From: Actinomadura sp. CNU-125
Lineage (GTDB): Bacteria; Actinomycetota; Actinomycetes; Streptosporangiales; Streptosporangiaceae
NCBI RefSeq assembly: GCF_001942465.1
Contig: NZ_MKJY01000333.1
Coordinates: 56,471 to 120,470 of the forward strand
DNA: 64,000 nucleotides
Direction of reading: 5' to 3'
Shown: positions 46,061 through 54,619 of the stretch, piece after piece
Position numbering within the stretch: the stretch's first letter is position 1
How the letters are laid out: each line of letters starts with the position of its first letter
Made by a program: the position numbers and the translations under genes
Notes under the pieces: generated by a model
What the model saw: the letters and a program-made list of their open reading frames with translations, nothing else
What the model was told of the DNA's origin: nothing
Database searches by the model: none

Positions 46061-47115
46061 ATGCGTTGCGGTGATCTATTTCTTTCCGGCCTCGCGTACC
46101 GGCTGCCGCCCGCCGTGGACGTGGACGCCGCGGTCGCGGCCGGCCGGTACGACCCGGACGACCGGCGGGCGGACGCGTACGCCTCCGTCACCGTCGCCGC
46201 GGCGGACGAGGCCCCGCCGGAGATGGCCGCCGCCGCGGGCCGCCTGGCGCTCCGCCGGTCCGGGACGCCGCCGTCCGGCGTGGCCCTCCTCCTGCACGCT
46301 TCGGCGTGGTTCCAGGGCATCGACTACTGGCCGGCCGCCGCGTACGTCCACCGCGAGGTCCTGGGCGACGAGGGCCGCCGCGCGCCGCGCTGGACGTCCG
46401 GCAGATGTGCGCGGGCGCGCTGGGGGCGATGGAACTGGCCGCCTCCTACCTCGCCGCCGACGCCTCCCGCGGCTCCGCCCTGGTCACGACCGCCGACCGC
46501 TACGCCGACCCCGGGTTCGACCGGTGGCGCGGCGACGTGCGCGGCATCGTGTACGGCGACGGAGGGGCCGCCGCGGTGCTCGGCCGGACGGGGTTCGCGC
46601 GGCTGCTGGCCGTCTCGACGGTCGTGGACACCGGGCTCGAAGGCATGTACCGCGGCGGGGAGGAGTTCGCCGCGGCGCCCGGCCGTCCGGTGGACGTGCG
46701 CGCCCGCCGCGCGGCGTTCGCCGCGGGCCGGGCGGACCGGCCGGCGGGCTCGGGCGGCCGGTCCGTGGGAGAGCGGACGGCCGCCGGTCTCGCCGACGCC
46801 GTCGGCGGGACGCTGGAGGAGGCGGGCCTCAAGCTCGACGACATCGACAGGTTCGTCTTCCCCAACGTCGGCCTGCACGTGCTGCGGACGCGGTACGCCG
46901 AGCCGCTCGGACTGGACGTCGAGCGCACCGCCTGGGACTGGGGCCGCCGCACCGGGCACGTCGGGGCGGCCGACCAGCTCACCGGACTGACGCACCTGGT
47001 GGAGACCGGACGCGCGGCGCCGGGGGACCGCGTCCTGCTCGCCGGGATCGGCGCGGGATTCGCCTGGTCGTGCGCCGTGGTCGAGATCATCGGCCGCCCC
47101 TCCTGGACCGCCTGA
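46061..47115 (+). CDS. KAS III-like condensing/acyltransferase enzyme with altered active site, frameshifted as read
   Basis: About 351 residues, ATG 46061 after GGAGG. The thiolase fold is clear: LDVRQMCAGALGAMELAASY carries the nucleophile Cys, then VYGDGGAAAVLGRTGFARLL and DRVLLAGIGAGFAWSCAVVE. The usual HQAN and GNTSAA motifs are replaced: FVFPNVGLHVLR lacks the His at its normal place, and RRTGHVGAADQLTG has His for Asn. This pattern occurs in KAS III relatives that transfer an acyl group to O or N rather than form C-C bonds. One base is missing or added near 46388. Its partner could be one of the acyl-CoA ligases. Confidence 0.78.
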
Positions 47116-47160
47116 CACCGCGACCGGCCGACCGGGCGTTTATGGCACAACGTCACAACA

Positions 47161-47198
47161 AGTGGAACCAATCATGTTCTTAACTTGATGATTCCACT
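47161..47198. promoter_or_regulatory. Inverted repeat upstream of the core operon
   Basis: AGTGGAACCAATCAT (47161-47175) and ATGATTCCACT (47188-47198) are inverted arms (AGTGGAA ... ATCAT) around GTTCTTAACTTG. The region is far less GC-rich than its surroundings and sits 70 bp before the sulfotransferase GTG, so it is a candidate operator/promoter for the whole sulfotransferase-to-LysK operon. Confidence 0.5.
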
Positions 47199-47267
47199 CC
47201 GCGCAAGATCATGTTTCCATGTTCGAGATCGATGCGCACCCGTCCCCTCGGAGGGTTGTGATCGCCA

Positions 47268-48170
47268 GTGAAAGTGCTTTACATCACCGGTTGGTGCCGT
47301 AGTGGCAGCACGATGCTGGGCAATGTCCTGGCAGAGGTTCCAGGCATCGTTCATGTGGGCGAGTTACGATTCCTCTGGCGCAATGGAGTGCTCGGCACGG
47401 GAAGCAACCGGCAGTGCGGCTGCGGCGCCGATCACCGCGACTGCCCCTTCTGGTCCGAAGTGCTGGAAGAGGTCCGGCCGGCCGGACGGTCCCTCGAACG
47501 GCACGCGGCCGACGTGGTGGCCTGGCAGGACGAGTGCCGCACCCGGCACACCTGGCGGGTGCTGCGCGCCGCGCCGCGCAACGGGTGGCCGGGGACGCTC
47601 GCCGCGACGTACCGCGCCATCGCCCGCGTCTCCGGCGCGGAAGTCATCGTCGACAGTTCCAAGTTCGCCTCCGACGCCGCGCTGCTGTCCAGGCTGCCGG
47701 GCGTCGAGGGACGTTACGTCCACCTCATCCGCGATCCGCGCGCGGTCGCCTGGTCGTGGGCACGGCCCAAGGCGTACACCGGGCACCGCTCCCCGCTGAA
47801 CAGCACGCTGCACTGGACCGGGTTCAACCTGGCCGCCGAGGCCGTCGGGCGGGCGCACCGGGAGGACTCGCTGCACATGCCGTACGAGGCCATGGCCGCC
47901 GGCCCGCGCGCCGCCGTGGACGCCGTTCTGGCGCTGCTCGGGCACGCCGGGCCCAACCCCGTCGGCGCGGACAAGACGGTCGAACTCGGCGGCAACCACA
48001 CGGTCACCGGGAACCCGAACCGGTTCGCCCGCGGCCGGACCGTCATCGAGGAGGACCGCCGGTGGCGGGCCGGGCCGCCCGGCCCGCGGCACGCCGCGGC
48101 CACGCTCCTCTCGCTTCCGCTGCTCCACCGCTACGGCTACCCGAAGGAAACGACTTGGACCTGGGACTGA
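47268..48170 (+). CDS. PAPS-dependent sulfotransferase-family protein
   Basis: 300 residues, GTG 47268 (the first start after an in-frame stop; GGAGGG lies 12 bases upstream). The 5'-phosphosulfate loop is LYITGWCRSGSTMLGNVLAE; the 3'-phosphate site is IVDSSKFASDAALL plus YVHLIRDPRAVAWSWARP; NHTVTGNPNRFARG is near the C-terminus. It is the first gene of the core operon, followed with 16-bp overlap by an SDR and then the shell protein. In azinomycin-type pathways sulfation makes a hydroxyl a leaving group for aziridine formation; that role here is inference from context. Confidence 0.85.
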   Translation: MKVLYITGWCRSGSTMLGNVLAEVPGIVHVGELRFLWRNGVLGTGSNRQCGCGADHRDCPFWSEVLEEVRPAGRSLERHAADVVAWQDECRTRHTWRVLRAAPRNGWPGTLAATYRAIARVSGAEVIVDSSKFASDAALLSRLPGVEGRYVHLIRDPRAVAWSWARPKAYTGHRSPLNSTLHWTGFNLAAEAVGRAHREDSLHMPYEAMAAGPRAAVDAVLALLGHAGPNPVGADKTVELGGNHTVTGNPNRFARGRTVIEEDRRWRAGPPGPRHAAATLLSLPLLHRYGYPKETTWTWD

Positions 48171-48940
48171 ACGGAAAGGTGGCCCTGGTCGCGGGAGGCT
48201 CCGCGGGCATCGGTCTCGCGATCGCCCGTGACCTGGTCCGCGAGGGCGCCACGGTGTCGATCGCGGGCCGCGACCCCGGCCGCCTGGCCAAGGCCCGTGA
48301 CGAACTCCTCGCCGAGCCGGACGCCGGTCCGGGGGCCGGGGTCGGCACCCGCGTACTGGACGTGCGCGACACCGCGGCGACGCGCGCCTGGGTCGACGAC
48401 GTCGCCGCCGAGCACGGCGCGGTGCACATCGTGGTCGCCAACGCGGGCGGGCCGCCCGCCGGGCCCACCGGCGCGTTCGGCCCGGACGAGTACCGCGCCG
48501 CGGTCGAACTGGGCATGATCGCCCACATCGCGTTCGTCCAGGCCGCGCTGCCGCACCTGCGCCGGGCCGGCTGGGGACGGATCCTCCTGGTCACCAGCGA
48601 GACGATCCGCGAGATCATCCCGAAGTTCGCGCTGTCGGGCATCGTCCGGCCGGGACTGATCGGCTACGCCAAGACGCTCGTGCACGAGCTGGGCCCCGGG
48701 GACGTCACCGTGAACGTGCTCGCCCCCGGGTACACCGCGACGGACGCCCTGCTCGCCGACCTGACCGGCGACCCCGAGGCGGAGACCGCCCGGGTCGCCG
48801 CCGAGGCCGGCATCCCGCTCGGCCGGGTGGCCCGCCCCGAGGAGGTCGCCGCCGCGGGAACGTTCCTGCTGAGCGCCCGCGCGAGCTTCGTCACCGGAAC
48901 CGTCCAGGTCGTCGACGGCGGCCGCTCCCTGGGGATGTGA
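48155..48940 (+). CDS. Short-chain dehydrogenase/reductase
   Basis: 261 residues, TTG start at 48155 with GAAGGAA upstream, overlapping the sulfotransferase end. The cofactor loop is VALVAGGSAGIGLAIARDL; VVANAGGPPAGP is the NAG motif; LLVTSETIREIIPKFALSG holds the Ser; NVLAPGYTATDALL and GTVQVVDGGRSLGM close the fold. The canonical YxxxK is not seen: the helix reads SGIVRPGLIGYAKTLVHEL, as in the subgroup with Asn/Arg in place of the Tyr. It may reduce or epimerise the ketone made by the transketolase step. The next gene, the shell protein, starts three bases after its stop. Confidence 0.85.
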   Translation: MDLGLNGKVALVAGGSAGIGLAIARDLVREGATVSIAGRDPGRLAKARDELLAEPDAGPGAGVGTRVLDVRDTAATRAWVDDVAAEHGAVHIVVANAGGPPAGPTGAFGPDEYRAAVELGMIAHIAFVQAALPHLRRAGWGRILLVTSETIREIIPKFALSGIVRPGLIGYAKTLVHELGPGDVTVNVLAPGYTATDALLADLTGDPEAETARVAAEAGIPLGRVARPEEVAAAGTFLLSARASFVTGTVQVVDGGRSLGM

Positions 48941-48943
48941 TCC

Positions 48944-49783
48944 ATGTCGGACGTGCACATGCTGCTGGACGACCCCGAACTGACGCGGCGCAGCCCGGGG
49001 GAGGAGTTCGCCCTCGCCCACGCCCGGCACGGACCGGACGCGCGGGTCGAGCTGCGCGCGTCCATCAGCGACCTGTTCCCGCCCGCGAAGCGCCGCCCCC
49101 GCCTCACCGTCCGGCACCTGCTCCGCAAGGCCGTGGTGGACGCCGACGAGGTCGTCGTCTTCACCGAGCGGGCCGAGAACACCAAGCCGGACGACGCCGC
49201 CCCCGAGTGGGAGTTCGAGGTGGGCGCCGCGACGGTGCGGACGCAGCGGATCAGCGCGTCCGTCCCGGTGCCGGAGGAGATCCTCGCCGACCCGGCGGCG
49301 CTGGCCGCGTTCGTCGACTACCGCCTGCTCGTCCGGCTCGGCACGGCGGAGAACGACGTGCTGCTCAACGGGACCGGCCCGATCCGCGGCCTGCTCCGGA
49401 ACCCGGGGCTGCGGCACCGCCCGTCCGAGCCGGGGGACGGCGGGTCGCCCGCCCGCGCGCTGCTGGCGACGGCGGCGCTGTGCGAGTGGTACGGCGGGTC
49501 GGCCGACGGGATCGTCGTGCACCCGGACGACTGGTGGCCGCTGATCGAGGACGGCGCGTTCCTCGAACGGCTCGCCGTCCAGGGCGTCAAGGTGAGCCGC
49601 ACCCGCATGGTGCCGCCGGGCACGGCGCTCGTCGGCGACTTCACCGCCGCCGCGACGCTGCTGGACCGCCGCTCGTCGGTGCTCCGGCTGGACGGCGGCG
49701 CGCTGGTCGCCGAGATCCACGAGGGACTCGCCGTCCACCTGCCGGGGCACTTCGTGCTCGCCGCGCTGCCGGGCGGAGCCTGA
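48944..49783 (+). CDS. HK97-fold shell protein, encapsulin-like (natural-product encapsulin type)
   Basis: 279 residues. The HK97 gp5 landmarks run in order. The E-loop region is at 72-97 (VVFTERAENTKPDDAAPEWE). The spine and A-domain strands follow at 98-112 (TVRTQRISASVPVPEEI), then the spine helix with LADPAALAAFVDYRLLVRLG (114-133), TAENDVLLNGTGPIRGLLRN (134-153), DGIVVHPDDWWPLIED (188-203), and VSRTRMVPPGTALVGDFTAA with a late strand (217-248). These match phage major capsid proteins and encapsulins. No portal, terminase, protease or tail gene is near; both neighbours are biosynthetic enzymes on the same transcript (3-bp gap to the SDR stop, TGATG overlap with transketolase). It therefore probably builds a nanocompartment enclosing one or more cluster enzymes. 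The shell size and cargo are unknown, and no recognised cargo tag was seen. Confidence 0.88.
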   Translation: MSDVHMLLDDPELTRRSPGEEFALAHARHGPDARVELRASISDLFPPAKRRPRLTVRHLLRKAVVDADEVVVFTERAENTKPDDAAPEWEFEVGAATVRTQRISASVPVPEEILADPAALAAFVDYRLLVRLGTAENDVLLNGTGPIRGLLRNPGLRHRPSEPGDGGSPARALLATAALCEWYGGSADGIVVHPDDWWPLIEDGAFLERLAVQGVKVSRTRMVPPGTALVGDFTAAATLLDRRSSVLRLDGGALVAEIHEGLAVHLPGHFVLAALPGGA

Positions 49784-50633
49784 TGGGGGCGCCCGCGCCG
49801 GTGGACCTGGCGGCGACGGCCCACCGGGTCCGCGAGCACATCGTCGGGATGTGCGGCGGGCCGGAGGGCGGCCATCTCGGCGGGTCGATGTCGCTGGTGG
49901 AGATCCTCACCGTCCTCTACTTCGAGGTCATGCGGATCGACCCGCGCCGTCCCGCCGCGGCGGACCGGGACGTCCTCGTCCTCGGCAAGGGGCACGGCGC
50001 CATGTGCCTGTACGGGGTGCTGGCCGAGCGCGGCTTCTTCCCCGTCGCGGAGCTGGCCGAGTACGCCCGGCCGGGCAGCAGGCTGATGGGCCATCCGGTC
50101 CGCGCCGTCCCGGGGGTGGAGATGCCCACCGGGTCGCTTGGGCACGGGCTCGCGCTCGCCAACGGGTTCGCGCTCGCCGACCGGGGCCGCCGCTGCTTCG
50201 CCGTCCTCGGCGACGGCGAGCTGCAGGAGGGCTCGGTGTGGGAGGCGGCCATGGCCTCCGCCGCGCTCGGGCTCGGCAACCTGACGGCCGTCATCGACCG
50301 GAACCGCCTGCAGATCACCGGCCCCACCGAGGACGCGATCGGCCTGGAGCCGCTCGCGGACCGTTGGCGGAGTTTCGGCTGGACGGTGCGGGAGGCGGAC
50401 GGCCACGACTTCGCCGCCCTGCGCGAGGCGCTCGCCCGCGACGCGTCCGGGACGAACGGGAGCGCCGCGCGCCGCGGCGGGGCCCCGGTGGCCGTCATCG
50501 CCCACACGGTGAAGGGGCGCGGGCTCCCGTCGGTCGAGGCGAAGACCCGCAGTCACTACGCGAAGCTGAGCGGCCGCCAGGCCGACCGGTCCCTGGCCGT
50601 GCTGCGCACCGGCGCCGGAGGGAGGCCCCGTGA
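49783..50633 (+). CDS. Transketolase N-terminal subunit (thiamine-diphosphate domain)
   Basis: About 283 residues, ATG 49783 overlapping the shell-protein stop (TGATG). The start is typical (VREHIVGMCGGPEGGHLGGS). GHGAMCLYGVLAERGFF, then LMGHPVRAVPGVEMPTGSLG with GHGLALANGFALADRG, and the ThDP/Mg motif GDGELQEGSVWEAAMASA with NRNRLQITG-type Asn (IDRNRLQITG) follow. As read the frame misses its stop and runs on; adding one C to the CCCC at 50625-50628 gives a stop at 50631-50633 that overlaps the next GTG, matching the other junctions. Split transketolases in carrier-protein pathways add a two-carbon unit to the semialdehyde on the carrier. Confidence 0.9.
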
Positions 50634-51721
50634 CCGCCGACGCGACGGGACGTGCGGACCGCGCGAACGGTGCACGCGGCGCCCGTCCGGACGAGCGCCC
50701 GGGCGAGGGCCGGGCACCGGCCGTCCGGCCGCGGTCGGCGCGGGAGGCGTACCGCGACCTGCTGCCCGGGCTGATGCTCGCCGACGAGCGGCTCTACTGC
50801 CTCGACAGCGACACCGGGCTGTTCGACCGGGACGCCTTCGCCGCCGTGTCCGGCCGGTACCTCAACCTCGGCATCGCCGAGCACAACCTGATGGGGACGG
50901 CCGCGGGGCTCGCCGCGAGCGGCCGGATGCCGTTCGTCACCACGATGGCCACCTTCGCGGCCACCCGCGCGCTCGAATTCATCAAGATCGACATCGCGTA
51001 CAACGCGCTGCCCGTCCGCATCGTGGCCACCCACGGCGGGCTGGCCGCCGGGCACCTGGGACCGACCCACCACGCGCTGGAGGACCTCGGCATCATGCGG
51101 ATGCTGCCGGGCTTCACCGTGGTCGTCCCGGCCGACGCGCGGCAGGCGGAGGAGGCGGTCCGGCAGAGCCTGGCGCTGCCCGGGCCCGTCTACATCCGGC
51201 TCGGCCGCGGCGCCACCCCGGACCTGGACGGCGGACGGCCCGCGGCCGCCCCGTTCGAGATCGCCCCGTTCGAGATCGGCCGGGCCCAGTGGCTGCGGCC
51301 GCCCGGCGACGTGGCGATCATCGCGTGCGGGCCGCATCCGGTGCTGGCCGCGCTGCGCGCCGCGGACCTGCTGGACGCGCGCGGCGTGCGGGCGGCCGTG
51401 CTCAACGTGCACACGCCGCACCCGCTCGACGCGGACGCGGTCCTGGCGGCGGCCGCGGGCACCCGGGGCGTCGTCACCGTCGAGGAGCACTGGCGCACGG
51501 GCGGGCTCGGCGGCGCCGTCGCCGAGACGCTGGCCGAGCGCGCGCCCGTCCGGGTGGCGCGTATCGGCATGCCCGCCACGTTCGCCGAGCGGGCGGGCGA
51601 CCAGGAGCACCTGCTCGACCGGTACGGCATCACGGCCGACGCGGCCGTCGCCGCGGCACTGAAGCTGTTCGGCGGAACCCATGGAGGTGGTACGGATGAC
51701 CCTTGCCTGTCCCGAGTGTGA
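50630..51721 (+). CDS. Transketolase C-terminal subunit
   Basis: 363 residues, GTG 50630. The pyrimidine-binding domain has RYLNLGIAEHNLMGTAAGLA with the catalytic Glu in GIAEHN, TTMATFAATRALEFIKIDIA and THGGLAAGHLGPTHHALEDL; the C-terminal domain has VAIIACGPHPVLAALRAADL and VVTVEEHWRTGGLGGAVAET. An N-terminal extension of about 40 residues is Ala/Arg-rich. Together with the preceding subunit it forms the complete enzyme. Its last 26 bases overlap the carrier-protein gene. Confidence 0.9.
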   Translation: MTADATGRADRANGARGARPDERPGEGRAPAVRPRSAREAYRDLLPGLMLADERLYCLDSDTGLFDRDAFAAVSGRYLNLGIAEHNLMGTAAGLAASGRMPFVTTMATFAATRALEFIKIDIAYNALPVRIVATHGGLAAGHLGPTHHALEDLGIMRMLPGFTVVVPADARQAEEAVRQSLALPGPVYIRLGRGATPDLDGGRPAAAPFEIAPFEIGRAQWLRPPGDVAIIACGPHPVLAALRAADLLDARGVRAAVLNVHTPHPLDADAVLAAAAGTRGVVTVEEHWRTGGLGGAVAETLAERAPVRVARIGMPATFAERAGDQEHLLDRYGITADAAVAAALKLFGGTHGGGTDDPCLSRV

Positions 51722-51863
51722 GGGCCCGGTGCGGCTCGCCGAGCCGGTCCGGATGAGCGAGATCGCCCAGTGCGCGGACTGCTCCAGCGAACTAGAGGTG
51801 ATCGGCCTGGATCCGGTGACGCTCGAACTCGCCCCCGAGATCGAGGAGGACTGGGGAGAGTGA
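51696..51863 (+). CDS. lysW: LysW-type amino-group carrier protein (AmCP)
   Basis: 55 residues from ATG 51696, chosen over ATG 51681 because GGAGGTGG sits five bases before it. A zinc ribbon is formed by Cys5/Cys8 (CPEC) and Cys26/Cys29 (CADC). The C-terminus is EIEEDWGE: the EDWGE motif ends in the Glu whose gamma-carboxyl holds the amino group of the substrate in lysine/arginine biosynthesis and in some specialised metabolites. Its neighbours, LysX, ArgC-like, ArgB-like and LysK, are the exact enzymes that act on such a carrier. The gene is easily missed because it is so short. Confidence 0.95.
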   Translation: MTLACPECEGPVRLAEPVRMSEIAQCADCSSELEVIGLDPVTLELAPEIEEDWGE

Positions 51864-52815
51864 GGCCGGTGGCCGTGCTCGCCTCCCGCGTCCGGTACGA
51901 GGAGAAACGCATCTTCGCCGCCCTGGAGCGCCGCGGGGTCGCCTACGCGCACGTCGACACCCGCCGGTTCTGCGACGAACTCGGCGCCGAACCGGGCGGC
52001 GAACCGGGCGCCGGGCCGGCCGTGGGCGGCGGTTCCGGGTACGCGGCGGCGCTGAACCGGGAGATCTCCCACAGCCGCGCCCTGTACGCGTCGCTGCTGC
52101 TTGAGGCCCGCGGCGTCCCGACCGTCAACACCTCCGAGACCATCACCGTTTGCGGCGACAAGCTGCGGACCTCGCTGCTGCTGCGGCGCGCCGGGGTGCC
52201 CGTCCCGCGCACCGCGGTCGCGCTCGCCCCGGAGGCGGGCGCCGACGCCGCCGAACGGCTGGGCTTCCCGGTCGTGGTCAAGCCGCTGGCGGGTTCCTGG
52301 GGACGGCTGGTCGCGGCCGTCCACGACCGGGACCAGGCGGAGACCGTCCTGGAGCATCGGGCCGCCCTGCCGACGCCGCAGCAGCACATCGTCTACCTGC
52401 AGGAACTCGTCGACAAGCCGGGCCGTGACGTCCGGGTGATCGTGGCCGGGGACGAGGCGGTCGGCGCGACCTACCGCTACTCGGACGGCTGGCGGACCAA
52501 CGCCGCCCGGGGCGCGCGGTCGGTGCCGTGCCCGCTCACCCCGGACCTGGCCGGGCCGGCGCGCGCGGCCGCCCGCGCCGTGGGCGGCGGCGTGCTGGGC
52601 GCGACCTGGTCGAAAGCCCCGGCGGGCCGCTCGTCCTGGAGGTGAACCACGCCGTCGAGTTCCGGGGGTTCCAGGACGCGCACGGCGACGCCGTCGACGT
52701 GGCCGACGCGATCGTCGCGCACCTACTGGACGCGGCGTCCCGCGACGGCGCGGGCCCCGAGCCGCCGACCGCGGCCGGGGCGACGGCGGGCGCGCGGCGC
52801 GGGGAGGCGACGTGA
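51860..52815 (+). CDS. LysX-like ATP-grasp ligase loading the carrier protein, frameshifted as read
   Basis: About 318 residues, GTG 51860 overlapping the carrier stop (GTGA). RimK-type ATP-grasp motifs: VNTSETITVCGDKLRTSLLL, RAGVPVPRTAVAL, PVVVKPLAGSWGRLVAAVHD, YLQELVDKPGRDVRVIVAGD, and LVLEVNHAVEFRGFQDAHG for metal binding. A missing base near 52607 breaks VLG-VDLVESPGGPLVLEVN. The enzyme forms an amide between the carrier's terminal Glu and the alpha-amino group of glutamate, aminoadipate or a related amino acid. Which one cannot be told here. A C-terminal Ala/Gly-rich tail is longer than in LysX. Confidence 0.88.
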
Positions 52816-53819
52816 TCCGCGTCGGCGTCATGGGCGCCGCCGGATACCTGGGCGGCGAACTGCTGCGGCTGCTGCTGGGGCACCCCGGGGCGACGGTCGC
52901 GCAGGCCGTCTCCACCCGCTTCCCGGGCCGCCGCGCCGACTCCGTCCACCCCAACCTGCGCGGCCAGACCGACCTGGTGTTCACGGCGCCGGACGAGCTG
53001 GACACCTGCGACGTGCTGCTGACCGCCACGCCGCACCGGGCCGCCATGACGCTGCTGCCCGAGGTGCGGGGACGGGCGGGCACGGTCATCGACCTCTCCG
53101 GGGACTTCCGGAACCCCGACCCCGCGGTGTACGAGCGGTACTACGGCGTCCCGCACGCCGCTCCCGAACTGCTCGGCGCGTTCGTCCCCGGCATCCCCGA
53201 GCTGTACCGCGCCGAGCTGGCCGGGGCCGACCTCATCAGCGTGCCGGGGTGCGCGGCCACCGCCGCGACCCTCGCCCTGCTCCCGCTGGCCGGGCTGGTC
53301 CGGCCGGACGTGCAGATCGACGCGCGCACGGGATCGAGCGGCTCCGGGGCGCGCGCCGGAGCCGCCAACCTGCACGCCGAGCGCAGCGGGGCGATGCGGG
53401 TGTTCGCCCCGGTGCGGCACCGGCACGAGGCGGAGGTGTCCCGGCTGACCGGACTGGACGCCCGGATGACAGCCACCGGGATCGAGGCCGTGCGCGGGGT
53501 GCAGGTCGTGTGCCACGCCACGGGGACGTCCGACGAGAAGACGCTCCGCCGCGCCTACCGCGAACGCTACGCGGACGAGCCGTTCGTCCGGGTCGTCGCC
53601 CACCGGACGGGCGCGCACCGGCTGCCCGATCCGAAGCTGCTGTCCGGGTCGAACTTCTGCGACGTCGGCTTCGCGGTGGACGGCGACCGGATCACCGCGA
53701 TCGCGGCCCTGGACAACCTCGTGAAGGGTGGTGCGGGCGCCGCCGTGCAGTGCCTCAACATCCGCGCGGGCGAGCCCGAGACCCTGGGCCTGGGGTTCCC
53801 CGGCCTGCATCCCGTCTGA
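52812..53819 (+). CDS. LysY/ArgC-like carrier-bound acyl-phosphate reductase
   Basis: 335 residues, GTG 52812 (GTGA overlap). The NADP motif is RVGVMGAAGYLGGELLRLLL; the nucleophile Cys is in LISVPGCAATAATLALLPLA; GTSDEKTLRRAYRERYADEP and LLSGSNFCDVGFAVDGDRIT with LDNLVKGGAGAAVQCLN complete the ArgC fold. It should reduce the phosphorylated side chain to the semialdehyde, the substrate for the transketolase. No frameshift. Confidence 0.92.
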   Translation: MIRVGVMGAAGYLGGELLRLLLGHPGATVAQAVSTRFPGRRADSVHPNLRGQTDLVFTAPDELDTCDVLLTATPHRAAMTLLPEVRGRAGTVIDLSGDFRNPDPAVYERYYGVPHAAPELLGAFVPGIPELYRAELAGADLISVPGCAATAATLALLPLAGLVRPDVQIDARTGSSGSGARAGAANLHAERSGAMRVFAPVRHRHEAEVSRLTGLDARMTATGIEAVRGVQVVCHATGTSDEKTLRRAYRERYADEPFVRVVAHRTGAHRLPDPKLLSGSNFCDVGFAVDGDRITAIAALDNLVKGGAGAAVQCLNIRAGEPETLGLGFPGLHPV

Positions 53820-54619
53820 TGGGCGTCACGGTGGTGAAGTGCGGCGGCGCGGTGCCGCCCGGGCCGGTGTGCGCGGACCTCGCCGGTCTCGCGGGCCGGG
53901 TCGTCCTCGTCCACGGCGGCGGCCCGGAGGTCGACGCGCTGGCGGGGGAGCTGGGCGTGCCCGCCCGCACCCTCGTGTCGCCGAGCGGCGTGACCAGCCG
54001 CCACACCGACCCCGCCATGCTGGAGGTGGTCACCCTCGCCCTCGCGGGACGGGTCAAGCCGCGGCTGCTGCGCGCCCTCGCGGCGTCCGGCGTCCCGGCG
54101 GCCGGGCTGACCGGCCTCGACGGCGGGCTGCTGCGGGCGCGGCGCAAACCCGCGCAGCGCACCGTCCGGGACGGCCGCACCGTGCTCGTCCGGGACGACC
54201 ACAGCGGGCGCCTCACCGGCGTGCGGCCCCGGGTGCTGCGGGTGCTGCTCGACGCCGGGTTCGTCCCGGTGGTGTCGCCGCCCGCCCTGGGCGAGGACGG
54301 CTTGCCGGTGAACGTGGACGCCGACCGGGTCGCGGCGGCGGTGGCGGGCGCGCTCGGCGCCGAGCGGCTGGTCCTGCTGACCTGCGCCCCCGGCCTGCTG
54401 CGCGACGCGGCCGACGAGGCCACCGTGCTGGACCGCTGCGCGCTGGCCCCGGACGGTCCGGTGCCGTACGCGGCGAGCGGCGGAATGCACCGCAAGCTCA
54501 TCGCCTCCCGCGAGGCCCTGCTCGCCGGCGTCCCCCGGGTCTCGGTCTGCGACGGGCGCGCGCCCCGTCCGGTCACCGCGGCCCTGGACGGCGCCGGCAC
54601 GACCCTGGAGATCACATGA
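53819..54619 (+). CDS. LysZ/ArgB-like carrier-bound amino-acid kinase
   Basis: 266 residues, ATG 53819 (TGATG overlap). The kinase fold shows VVKCGGAVPPGPV, then VVLVHGGGPEVDALAGELGV, SGVTSRHTDPAMLEVV, and VNVDADRVAAAVAGALGAE with ASGGMHRKLIASREALLAGV. It phosphorylates the side-chain carboxylate of the carrier-bound amino acid. The first lysine-rich loop (normally xKxGG) reads VVKCGG, so the catalytic Lys is present. Confidence 0.92.
   Translation: MGVTVVKCGGAVPPGPVCADLAGLAGRVVLVHGGGPEVDALAGELGVPARTLVSPSGVTSRHTDPAMLEVVTLALAGRVKPRLLRALAASGVPAAGLTGLDGGLLRARRKPAQRTVRDGRTVLVRDDHSGRLTGVRPRVLRVLLDAGFVPVVSPPALGEDGLPVNVDADRVAAAVAGALGAERLVLLTCAPGLLRDAADEATVLDRCALAPDGPVPYAASGGMHRKLIASREALLAGVPRVSVCDGRAPRPVTAALDGAGTTLEIT

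Noticed and set aside
48944..49783. Prophage remnant
   Set aside because: The capsid-like gene stands alone, shares overlaps with biosynthetic genes and has no integrase, portal, terminase or tail gene within the window.
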